Source: Toxoplasma gondii ME49
Taxonomy: Eukaryota > Apicomplexa > Conoidasida > Eucoccidiorida > Sarcocystidae
NCBI RefSeq assembly: GCF_000006565.2
Contig: NC_031478.1
Location: 1,533,874-1,597,873 of the forward strand
Length of the DNA stretch: 64,000 bases
Reading direction: 5' to 3'
Position numbers and translations under genes: made by a program. The notes beneath the pieces were generated by a model. It worked only from the letters and a program-made list of their open reading frames with translations, was not told the DNA's origin and searched no databases. Positions 9,772 through 20,779 of the stretch are shown here, piece by piece; positions within the stretch are counted from its first letter, which is position 1, and each line of letters opens with the position of its first letter.

Positions 9772-12750
9772 TTAATCTTCAAGTTCTTCACCTCTCCCGA
9801 TATCACTTACATGACGTTTTAGAGGCACGCTACTTCCAGAAGCATGAGGATGGCTAGGCCTACGGAATCTGACACCTGCGAGTCTACTTACAAGTTGAGA
9901 GAGAGCGCGTAGCTTCTGCGACGCTGGTGAGGCAGAAACACTGCGGTGGCTGGGTCTCTCGGCAGAGGAGACTGCAAGATCTGTCGCCGATGTAGAGGCC
10001 GACTTCGGCTGAGTATGTTGAGGAACAAAAAGGGAACTCGGAGGGACTGTAGCTCTCTTTGGAATGGTCGGGGGAGAGACAGAGTCCTTCGGGACATTTT
10101 CTGCACAATCAGTGACAACGGTGATCACGACAGGCCCCGACTGGGATGCACACCCGGATGTGTCCTTCGAGCCGACAGTGTTCCTGTCGAGAAGAGCTTG
10201 TTCTTGCGGTTCCACTTGACCTCCTCTAGCCAGGATTTCGGGATCGGCTTTATATCGTGCAGAAATTTGAACACATCTCTTGTGTAGAGATGCCCGACCC
10301 GAACGATGCTGTTGTAGGCGATTTCGCAGAAGTGATAGATGCAAGGCAGTGTCCCGACAAGGATCTGCACTGACGAAGCATGGATGAGCTAACGCTACAT
10401 CTGCTGTCGGTCGCTGAAGAGGATCTGCTACAATCATCGACCGAATCAGATCTGAAGGCAGAAATTCAGCAACAGATTTTTGCGGAAGATGTAGACTACG
10501 ATTATTTATGCCTGCCATGGTGCATAAAGAAACGAGCGAAGTAGACACAGTGACGCATATAGCACAGCAAAAATCTTGCACCTGCTACTATGGTTTCAAA
10601 TATACCTTACTACACCCTCCCGTTGTACTGATGGACTTATACATATGTCTGTCACCTTTACATGGCAGTGTACGAAAAGCAATCGAGATTCCTCTACGAA
10701 GTGAAGAATAACGTTGACATACCTCGCAGTTCTTTGGACACGTAGTGCTGCCTCTTCCACCGAACAAGGAGCCGCTCGAACCCATTTTGAAAAGTCTGAA
10801 TGAAGACATATCTGTCGTCCAGTGCAGTGGCTTGAAGCCACGGAGGAGCTGTAGGTTCCGAGAGACAAGGTAGACGTTCGAAAAGAACAGTTCATACGAC
10901 TTGTGTTTGCTTAACGATTATCTGGTGCAAGACTACCTAATAGAAGATAAGAACACCTCTTACTGTGAAGACTTACTTCCAAATACGAGAATGAACATCA
11001 TGACTCCCACAGCGAATATGTCTACGGCTGAACCACGATAGCTGCCTGAGTACATCTGAAAGCACCACAACAGAAGACGCACACAGTTGCATTCACCACT
11101 CGTCGACAACGGCGGAATCAAAGTCTTTTTGCCATTATACAGCGTCTCCAGTGAGCTCGGATCGAATCTTTGTGTCCGCTAGAGTAGCCGACAAAAGTAA
11201 AAATCATTGGACACCGCCCGAATAGTCACGCTTATACTATGTTGGGCAAGAAGCCTCTCCGTGCCGACGTTTCATTGACGTGCTCATGACAAGGACGGTA
11301 AACACCTGACAGTGTGGTGTCTTGCCTTTACACCACATACCTCAGGAGCGCGATAGTACATTTTGCCCGCAGCATTGATTAGGTTCTTTTCTTTGCCTGT
11401 CTCGTCGAATAATGGTTCTGAAAGGACAGAGCACCAGGGAGGAAAGGCGCGGCGCTGTTCCCTTTGAATTTTCGTCTTCGTGGTTCAGCTCCAGCTGCTG
11501 TGTTGAGCCGCACCTTATGAATACATGCTTGTGGGCATGCATTTTCATGTGTAGCAGCTTAAATGGAGAGAGGGAAAGTCACGCACAGCAGCGTAGCCAC
11601 ACAGCGAACACAAGGTTTGACCGGTGAAAACAAGTATACATTTATGTGTGTACACATACAAATGTGGTGCCTCGTGAGTGAAGTCTTCCCAGCGCACCTG
11701 CTTGGCCGAAGTCAATGATCCGTATAGATCCATCCGAGTGAAGCAGAGTGTTTTCGAGTGACAGATCTCTGTGACAGACTCCGTTATCATGAAGAGATTT
11801 GACACCAAGGAGCAACTGCAGGCCAATGCGCCGCGCGTGCTCTTCTTGCACATGACCCACCCGGGCCACTTCGTTGAACAGCTCTCCACCTGAAGCATAT
11901 TCTGGCAACAGAAATTCCCCACAGGCACCAGCGCGAACACGCAAAAACACCTGATGGTATTTAAAAAAGGATTCACTGTGGAGCAAGAGGAACCAGCGGG
12001 ATTTGCTGTTGAGTTGGATCCGTTGCCAACGAAGCACGGTGACACACATGCCACAGATAACCGGACACAACACTGAGCCCTCAATGTCAATATTCACAAG
12101 CGGATAACCATGAATCTTCCTTTCATTTTGTTTGTCTGGAAAAAGTCTTACCTGCAACGAGGTATGTGTCTGTCTCATCGCGGTAGGCGCCATATGTCCT
12201 GATAATCCCGTCCACGGGAGCTATGGAGTGCCTGGAGAGGTAAAGGGAGGCCCCAATCTCTACCTGAAGAAATCAGGAAGAGCACAGAACAGCAGAGGGC
12301 TATTGCCAATTGAGTGGGAAATAAAGGTGCTATGTCACCTCAAATGACCTGGGCTACGTCTTATTGTGTGTAACCTCCACGGGTAGCTGGTCATGCGCAT
12401 GGGCGGCCTACAGTTCGACAGGTGGCCATGTGATCTTCTACTCACTAGTGCATTTTCGAGCTGTCCATAACCTCGTTTGTAAACATTTTTGTTCGGAATC
12501 TTCTTAACAGCCCTGAGTTGCCTCGTTGGTTGGTGCTCAGCCAGGAGGACAGTGCCGTGAATCGCCTTGGCTGTAACCACCACACCACACGAAACTAAGA
12601 TATATATGAACTTCCACGCCGGTCGCCCCGTAACGTGGTGAGACAGCCCTGCATGTACCATCACTCACCTAGTACTTTTTGCTCATTGTACTCCTCAGGA
12701 TTCCATGGTTCGTACGAAACGAACGGCTCGAAGCTGCACGGATAGCCCAT
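9772..12750 (-). CDS. eukaryotic protein kinase, apicomplexan type, HRDLS subgroup
   Basis: Eight exons in transcription order: 12750-12669, 12570-12446, 12263-12152, 11901-11698, 11417-11341, 11055-10977, 10848-10723, 10451-9772. All junction phases agree; 494 residues. Kinase domain ~25-295. ATP lysine Lys50 (RAVKK), hinge YLVAEYASGGELF, catalytic loop CHRDLSLEN (Asp152, Asn157), DFG at Asp170 with IIDFGQAE, YYRAPE at 195-200, then FGTPPW and RPTADVALAHP. All catalytic residues are present, so it should be active on Ser/Thr. Odd points: the glycine loop reads LAKAIHGTV, lacking the usual first glycines, and the catalytic-loop lysine is Ser154. The N-terminus MGYPCS fits a weak myristoyl/palmitoyl site, though Pro4 is unfavourable. 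The last ~200 residues are Ser/Pro-rich and probably disordered. Kinase subfamily not assigned. Confidence 0.9.
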
Positions 12751-13502
12751 TGCGCATTCTCCAATCGTGCGGTGCTTGGTGGACACGGCGGAGAGGAAAC
12801 AACATTGCGTTTCCAGCCAACAGCTACAGTTTTCTTCAAGCCGTTTTTCACCTCTTTATGATGAGCAGCTGCATCTGGTAAGCGACAGGAAGTGGTGTTA
12901 ACAGGACGCATGCCACGAAGCTCGCGCCCGACAAACAAGATTACCAGCGAATCCACAAAACCGAGACAGGTGAATGGAGAGTACGGTTGCACAGAGAATA
13001 AGCAAAAATACTATGCCTCAAAAGGACACGCCTTGCAGGTCACGAAACATAGCATATGTGGCTGCGTTCTGCACGAAAAGTCCGACACAACGGGAGATGC
13101 AACCACAGGTCAGCCCACTAGAGACCACGCAGATATACACCCCCCCGTTACAAAAATGTGGTTATCGAAATTTATTTAGCGGGAAGCAGCTAGCAACGAG
13201 ACAAAGAACAAAACAGTTTGCCCGGCCTCTTTAGGCTGAGCTGGAAAGAGCCGTGAACAGTGCTAGTGCAAGCAATGACTGTCAAAAACGTCTGAAGTTT
13301 GTAGGCGAGAAGCGTTCTGTAGAGTAGCACGTTCACCGCTTTACTATCCCTGATGGAAAAGCTACGTGTCACTGGAGGACGGTGAGCAAAAACAGGGGAC
13401 AGACTAGTCTAAAACTGGCTCGCTGCGAGACCCAGATCTCTTCGGAACGGCTATACCAAAACGAGGCCGCTCGCACGGCCCCGGCGCAAAACCCGTCCTG
13501 TT
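12751..13502. other. 5' flank of the kinase gene
   Basis: Probable promoter and 5' UTR of the kinase, which is transcribed leftward. No frame with a recognisable domain was seen. Confidence 0.5.
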
Positions 13503-14249
13503 TTGGGGCTTGCTGCTAGAATGACTTGCGGTCGAGACACGACTTACAGCGGACCGCCGCCTATAAGAACAGCACACTCGGTCCTGAGACTATTGTATAG
13601 CGACCAGCAAGCATCCTTTTATTTGACAGCAGTTTTGAGTAGAGGAGCAGCCATATGGAGCAGGCTGGTGGATACTCTGGTGGTTTTGCTATGCCGAACG
13701 GGATTTGAGACGACCATCGCGACAGCGTCAAAGCAACGACGTGCAGCAGTCAAGGGCGACGTCGCCATCAAGGTACAGCGGGGCCATCATCAATTTACCG
13801 ATACGAACAGTTCGTTTTGATATGCTCTGAGGCGTCTGCACGAACCTTTCCGTCCCACTGGTTCATTAGATTCCGGTAGCTCAACCACCCTGAGTTGCAC
13901 TTACAGCTTTGGGTGCTGTCTGAATGTGGTAGCGATCCAGGGCGTTATTGGTTCCATTATCGGGCACATCGCTGTTACGCTTTTCATAGTTTAACCGGAT
14001 CAAATTACGACACGGCGTTCCTACTCCATTTTTTTTTCATCCTTATCAGCTTCAGTAGATGATGTGGCACCGGAAACGAGATCGTTTGCCCATCAGATTC
14101 TCCCTGTCAGTCTAAACAGTGCCGACGTACACACACCGCCCCTGTGGCAACCATCTTGCCGGTACTGCGGTTTGAGTGTCGATTCAGTCGCTGATTTTGT
14201 TCCTGTACCTCGATCGATGAAAAGTTGTACCGCTCGCGACTCAGCATGA
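13503..14249 (+). CDS. possible small two-exon gene, unrecognised
   Basis: A strong acceptor (pyrimidine run, TTATCAGCTTCAG) precedes 14056. From there a 64-codon frame runs to TGA at 14247-14249, reading DDVAPETRSFAHQI and ending SCTARDSA. Upstream, 13503-13771 is open and ends at AAG|GTACAG, which could be the donor of a first exon; the phases suit only one of the alternative upstream frames. No domain was recognised. This may be a real short gene between two divergent neighbours, or chance. Confidence 0.25.
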
Positions 14250-14823
14250 CTCCTACATTTTAGCCCAATCAACGTGGGATGACGGTTTCTCCCCATTATG
14301 ACCTTTGCAACACTGTCTGTACAGAACGACAGGCGTAAAAGCGTTTCCGTTCAATGCTGGAGCCTTCTGGCCTCATGCAGAACAGCTGCTCGTTACTAGC
14401 GGATTGCCGTTGACAGGGGGACAGTATGCGAAAAAGAACACATGGCAGTGGACGGCACATGCAGGTTCAGTACGATAAGAAGAGTATTGTGGCACTGATG
14501 AACAGAGTCTGAAGCTGATTTTCCGCTTGTACTACATTCTCAAACGATAGGGGGATGCATGTTTATACTTTGTGGTCAGCTGCGATTAGGCAGCTGCCAC
14601 TCAGCGAAGGTCTCCGTACTTTCACTATGTATAAATATGAAGTTCTAGCAAACATAACATTCATGCACGTATCCGACCACCGTTGGGACTGAGACGTTGC
14701 TGCCCACAGTATGTACAGCCTATTGAACAGTATTTCTCGGCATTACTTCCACCACAGGCGTTCTGTTACCGTGGTAATACCGGACGCAAACAAAGTTGCT
14801 ATTTCCACGCTCTGTTTCTAATC

Positions 14824-16707
14824 ATGGTGTGCAGTATCATTCCCCTTCTGTGGTGGGCGGTCCTTGTTACCGTTCATCAGGCGGCAGCGGAGGAAGCCAC
14901 GGCCGCTGACAGACTTTCGAGTCAGAAAGCACCGTATCCTGTTGCTGGTCCACAACCCGGCAAGTACGTTGAGCCGAAGCCAGGTCAGTAAGACAGTCCG
15001 TGCATCACGTTACCACCCTCGCCAGAATTTACTGTAGAGGTTGCTCAGTCCACCACTGGCTACGAGCTATCGCTGCCAGATTTGTCTGCTCTGGCGTCCC
15101 TCCAGTTCTCTGACGCTACAGTTGCATCCGCCCTTACTATAATCTATGCGTCTTCTTTTCCATCCTGTAAATACCAATATTCTGGGTTTCAAAGATCTAT
15201 TTTGCTTTTACATTGCCAACGGCAGTTCTCTGGCTGTGCGCAACAGCACGCACTCAACCGATGAGAAGTTGGTACTCAGGTAGACAGCTACACAGTCGAC
15301 ACCGCCGAATAAGATTGGATGCAGTATTGCAGCCTTCAACCTTGGATTTATGGCGTTCGGCGTTACTCTGAAGGTATGCCAGGAGTGACGACACCTCTGC
15401 CTGTGGAATTGGTTCATCGCCAACTTCAGGGGCTGCTATATCTTGGCCTTGTTCCCCTCGTTGCAGCAGTTGTCTCATTAATTGTTTCCGCGGTTGGATA
15501 CTTAGGGTAGCTGCCCTATTCCTATTCCGTAGTGCAGGTTACTGAGCGTTCTCTCTCAGGTTCCGTTACCCGGATCCAGCATTCGTCATCTGTGGCCCTC
15601 TATGGGGATCCTACCTTCTCACAAACCTCGTACACATGCTCACTGTTGCCAACGCTGCGAACATGTACCTGGGTAGACGCGATATGCTTTCGATATCTCG
15701 CTTGCCTGTCTCATGACGCTGCACCAGGACTCGGAAGATGGATCTGGCTTCTGTTACCCATCTCTCTCGGTACTTTCGGTTTATACCTTTTGTGGGAGAG
15801 TAAGAACCGAAGGATGGCACAGAATTTTATCACTGCGTAAGGCTAGCAATGCTCGTACAATTACAGATGCGGTCCATGCCCTTTCTCATCAGGTTCACGA
15901 GCGCCTTTGGCGCCGTGGCTGGCGTATCAATTATGCTCTCCTACTTCTGTGCGCACACGAACAGCCCCTTCGACCTTGTTTCATTTATGACATATCCAAC
16001 AGGAGTCAGTTCTTCGACTTTTTATTTGGTTTGCAAACTCCGCACACACATGCCTTTTCAGTTTCGATGGAGCGACTCTGGAGACGTTGGCATGCTGGTG
16101 CTCCTGGTAGCTCTGGTCATCGGTGGCATGAGAATCTCGGTTGCTAGGGACAGACAGCAAGATAGTCCCGGATTTGGTATGTATTTGAAGATGCCAAACT
16201 TGGTACTCATGTCTGCAAATTTTTCCCCTACAGGAGAGGACCGAGAGGGTTCCCTGGCTCTCGCAAAGAAGCTCGTTGCAGGTGGTTACGAGCGCGTGAG
16301 CAGAACAGTTAGCTCAGTATCGGTGGACTCTGCGCCCTTCCTTTCGTTTGCAGGCTCTCGAAGCGACGTAGGAGTAAGGAACACCTCTTTGCCTACTTTC
16401 AGTGTATTGGGGAAAACACTCATTCACAGACTAAAAGGCGCATGGAAGCACCAGGCGGCGGGACAAACGAGAGTGCGTCCCGTCGTGGACCAAAGAGTCT
16501 TGGAATCAAGAACCTACTACAGGTAAGAAAGTGTTAGTTGGACCTATTCAGCAGATGACTTTAAAAAAACAGAAGTTTGAGAGCACGGAGGACTACGACA
16601 CGAAGGACTGCTCTACTGATGATGATTCTCCCGTCTCGCTTCGTAGAGTAAGCAAAACAGAGCCATACCGAAGCTGCATGGACCCATTCTTCCAGTGCAG
16701 ACTTTAG
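14824..16707 (+). CDS. polytopic membrane protein with signal peptide, unknown family
   Basis: About twelve exons join with consistent phases: 14824-14983, 15026-15166, 15288-15373, 15430-15506, 15560-15672, 15728-15836, 15893-16004, 16062-16176, 16234-16281, 16354-16373, 16403-16522, 16573-16707. This gives ~411 residues. It starts with a signal peptide (CSIIPLLWWAVLVTVHQAAA) and a ~95-residue probably luminal or outside segment. At least six hydrophobic helices follow, nearly one per exon (IAAFNLGFMAFGVTL; LVPLVAAVVSLIVSAVGYL; WIWLLLPISLGTFGLYLLW; FGAVAGVSIMLSYF; GMLVLLVALVIGGM among them). The tail is polar, acidic and Ser-rich (ESTEDYDTKDCSTDDDSP). The 72-nt stretch 16282-16353 is in frame and could be exonic. 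The next intron would be only 29 nt. No family recognised; it could be a transporter-like or organelle membrane protein. Start chosen at the ATG directly before the signal peptide. Confidence 0.78.
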
Positions 16708-17940
16708 GCGATTTGACTCCCACGACAGCTTCTTCTGTCAAGGTGCTCCAGAGCACGTCGAAAAATCTTCTCGACGAATACGATGCTTGCTTCTCTTTGG
16801 TGACTGTTGCTGAAACAGAAGACTTCTGTAGTGTTTTGTAGTTGCATAGACACAAGTTGCTATCTGACAGAACAACGTGCAGCATAACTCTATCATCCGA
16901 CTCAACTGCAGAAATATGTCGCCAGTTTCTGTTACACAGAAAACACACCGTGCGTTGTGACACAGTAACTGGCGAGTCCAGCTGTGGCTCAGCTTGGTGA
17001 ACTCGGCATTATCTGCTCAAAAAGACACAAGAAGGCTGCCACCCGAAACATAATAACAGTTTACTTCGCGGACTATTTGCGGTGCAGTTCTTGGCAGCAA
17101 GTTGTCAGCGTTGTCGTTGTTGCTGTTGCTCGAGGACAACACCGGCATACGGCTACAGGTGTGGACAAAAATTGTCACATATTACATGCTGGTGTCTGCT
17201 GCTACTGCCACGGCACGGCGCCGCCGTCGCCAAGAACACGGGGGATGAATATAGTATCAAGAAATAGTTTTCAGCTGATGCCAATGGCGACGGTGACGCG
17301 CAACATTATTTCTTCTCTATCTGCATCTCGCGTTTAGTAGTTGTGGGAAAACTGTTGCTTTTCACCGCATCCTTTGCTGTCTCTTTCTGACCGGGTTGGC
17401 CAGAGCAACAAGACCAACAGTGACTGCATGCACGCGCACATGGAGACGGTTTGAATTCTATTCACTGTTTTCCCCTCTATACGCAGGTGTTGCCGTTGGT
17501 GCTGAATCCTCCGCTTGTATTTCCAAGCAAACTGAAATATTGTTCGTTCAGATTGACCTTTAAATCGAATCAATCGACCGATTTCTCTAGTGGCGTTTTG
17601 CCCCTTTACACTCGTCTCTAGAGGCGAGTGCAGATCGATGATAAGTCCGTTTCACCCGTCGTCATCGATTGAATGTACGTATCTGTTTCCAGTATACAAT
17701 GTTTAGTGGCTTTTTATCTCGTCGTCTCTGTATGTTTTCTGAAGCAGAGTAGGGTCACGCTGTATTCCAGTCTTGATGGGGCCTGGACCAGTCTCTGTTC
17801 TGTGAGGGTAGGGTAAAGCCAGAGCCATGAAGTGGCGTACGAATTCCGTTGCGTCCTAACCGTAATTGTTAGCCGGATATTAGTAGAGAGTGGTGCTTAT
17901 AAGTGAAGATTCGGCGGTAAAAGCGAAGCATGTGCAGAGA
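16708..17940. other. intergenic stretch, no supported gene
   Basis: 3' flank of the membrane protein gene and 5' flank of the LSM11-like gene, same strand. Short frames only, without domains. Confidence 0.6.
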
Positions 17941-19265
17941 ATGGCAAACAAGCGCGCTGCGCTGAGCCTGCAATCAACACCGGACTCGTTCGGCGCAGGA
18001 GACCATAAGAAACAAAGGATCAACTCCGAGCCAGATGTTGACTTCATGAGCGCGAGCTTTGATGCCCGGGCTGCACTTCGGGCTTCAGAATTGACTCCTC
18101 CCATTGCCCAAGCGACTGCGGTGGCGAACATCAAAGCCGCGGAGATGTTGCTACCATGGGCCATTCAGGAGCAAGTGGCTTCATCTGCAAGCAACGAAGA
18201 CCGGCACAGATACAGCACGTCTTCGCATGCCAACAGAGATTTCGAGGGGAGTTTGAATGCGGCAAGGAATAAACAATTCCGAAACGGTACGTTCTCGCCT
18301 ACGACAGAATACTTGCCGACACCGGGAACACTGATGCGAATTTTTGAGGTCAACCCAAATCGTGAAGGATCCGAGCGTCAATTCTGTATGCTATTGTGTG
18401 TGGTTGGTTGCAGATATGGTGGCAGCAATCGCAGCCAGCAAGGCTGACGCTGCTGCTGTTGGGGATATCATCGAACAGAGATTCACTGGAGGTACGGTGG
18501 TATTTCAGCGAAGCTGCCCGCAGCGTCTTCAGGACTTCAGAGACTTCAGATTCAGAGCTGCATTACATTTATACGTTAGTAGATACGCTTTAATGTTATC
18601 TTAGTACAGAAAATGGAAGCGAAGATGTTTGGTAACTAGATGAACGCTTTTAACGCCTGGCATGTGTCGATAATACTCAACTCTTCTATTGTTTCTCCGC
18701 TACTGCTGGGACAGTTGCACAGGATGTAACCGCCGGGCCATTTCGATCATAATATTCAGAGATTACTGAATAAAAATGAAGTGCCACTGCTTCCCTCGGA
18801 TATGTACTACTGTGGAGACAAGTGAGTTTCTGGGGTGCTAGAGTTTTTATATGGACTCTGACAACATTTGTGGTATTTTGACGGTCATGCTCCACGACGC
18901 GATGCTCCGTCGATGATGCGCTCAGGATCAACCGTAGACGGGATCCACTCTGAAAGCATCATCAACTCACTTCGAGGCTGGGCAAAATCGGCCAGCCAAG
19001 TCAAGGTGCATGTAATATGCCACGATCTACTTCCGGGAGTGGGGGACAAGAATTCTCGAGCACTGTTGGCTGGAACTGTACGGTGGTTCGATGAAAAGCT
19101 CAACATTCTCCTACAACCAGCTCGGCTGTTGGCTTATCAAAAGGATGACGGAACCACGATCAACAACCCTCACAACCAGTTAGGCTGGGTTTATATTCGG
19201 TAAGATAATTTCCTTTTCATTGGCGACTTCCCTTTTTCAAGGCCAGTGAGCTGAGGCATGAATAG
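17941..19265 (+). CDS. LSM11-like Sm-fold protein
   Basis: Exons 17941-18286, 18414-18491, 18926-19199 and probably 19247-19265 join in frame, ~238 residues. The N-terminus starts MANKRAALSL and contains PDVDFMSASFDARAAL. This resembles the SxxFDPxxAL block before the Sm domain in LSM11, a U7 snRNP subunit in animals. The Sm-like fold is in exon 3: VKVHVICHDLLPG, a short insertion, then LLAGTVRWFDEKLNILLQ (Sm1 pattern with conserved Gly, Asp and Asn), then a longer loop and QLGWVYIR (Sm2-like strand). A role in an Sm/LSm ring that binds RNA is expected; the partner RNA is unknown. The 3' end is uncertain: GTAAGA at 19200 is a good donor but the last exon is tiny. An open frame at 19280-19462 may be an alternative last exon or chance. 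Confidence 0.65.
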
Positions 19266-20779
19266 AGAAGAAACACTGTATGGAGCCATATGATACAGGA
19301 GAGTCGTGTATAATCTCTGGAGCGTACGAAGTTCGAACCATTGATCAGCACGATGGGGAATATTCGTTGAGACCGCTGTACGTGGAACCCATAGTAAATG
19401 ACGGATATGGACCACGCTTCACACTACTGGGTTTGGTACCACATTTTAACGCAAAGTATTGACCAGAATATAAGCAAAGAAGTGAAAAGCGAGAAGGCTC
19501 CAAGCGACGGTGGAGCGGTACTGGAATTGTGAAGCACATGCCTTCGTTGTCGCGTACGAACATAGCTGTAGTGCGCTTGTTCGCGTTGTCACGTTTATAA
19601 GCAGACACTCACGTTTCTGCATAGAAGTGTCTTTGCCGAAGGAATCCATACGCTGTAGTTCTTGTTCCAAATTTTCTTCACCACGTATTGCATGCGCATC
19701 AGGTGCCATCAGGTGGTCGCCATCTCTCCACTGTCGGAGGTGTAATGCTGTGAAGGAGGCTCTTCGTTGTACTTGGCGGACTGCTGTCAGGAAATTGAAC
19801 TTATTATGTCAAAAAGGGCCGTTAAAATGCTTCTCTTTAGTTATGCGGGTTGCTTGTCTTTGGCGTTTTTTTCGTGGTTACAATTTGATGTAAACAAATT
19901 TTTCAGACACTTTCCCCACCTGTCCCATTGACAAATTATATCTTCATGTCTTGCAATCCTTATCTGCGGTATTGCATGTACTCGACATCGAGCAATAACA
20001 ACTTTGTCTTTATAACGAAGCCTATAAAGTGTTTTAAAGAAACACGGGAGGGCAGCTGTTAAACGGAAAAGAAGCTCGAAGAGTCTCTTTCACAGCGCAC
20101 ACACACTTTTCACTTGCGTTTCCTGGTACTGTGCTGGAACATTGCACCCCGTCTTTATTGTCATGGACGGAACATCCTGACAAACCCTAAAACATAGCTG
20201 ACTTTCTCTCCAGTTCACGCCTGGTAAAATGCAAGAATAAAACATGGTTGCTTAGAGGCAAGCTCCCTCTCGTTTCACGCTTTATCTGCATGTCCACAAA
20301 TACATCAATAATGCCCTTCTTTGCTGAAGGCAGGTAAGCGTCCGAACTGTTGATGGATGAAGCTTCGAAAAGGCACCTTACTCGGGCTCTTCCATCTTCT
20401 TAATGACACGTATCGATTTCCACCGCACCTTGACTGAGATATACAGATACGCATGCGTGAAGGTGAATTCGGTTTCATTTAACTGCTGGTAGTATGTTGC
20501 AGAATGTCCTTCAATACATGAAATTGGACTAAGGGCAAATATGTGTAGAATGCTCGGCAGGTGTACTTGTCTCCCTCATTTTGATCTTGGCCCAAAAACT
20601 GTAGTCAGTGCATCTGCTGTCGTCCGAGGTGTTGTGGGTTAGATGCAAGAACTTTCACAGGAGCATCCTTGAAACGACATCAATGGTTGGGAACAAAACG
20701 AATAAACATGCCAGACCGTTTTGTCATGGCGGGTCCCGTGACGTTCCCAACATCACGATATGAGTCTTTCTCGCATGTA
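19266..20779. other. convergent intergenic region, no supported gene
   Basis: 3' flanks of the LSM11-like gene (+) and the AP2-like gene (-). It is moderately AT-rich with many stops in all frames between 19900 and 20750. Apart from the 19280-19462 frame noted with the LSM11-like gene, nothing is supportable. Confidence 0.6.
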
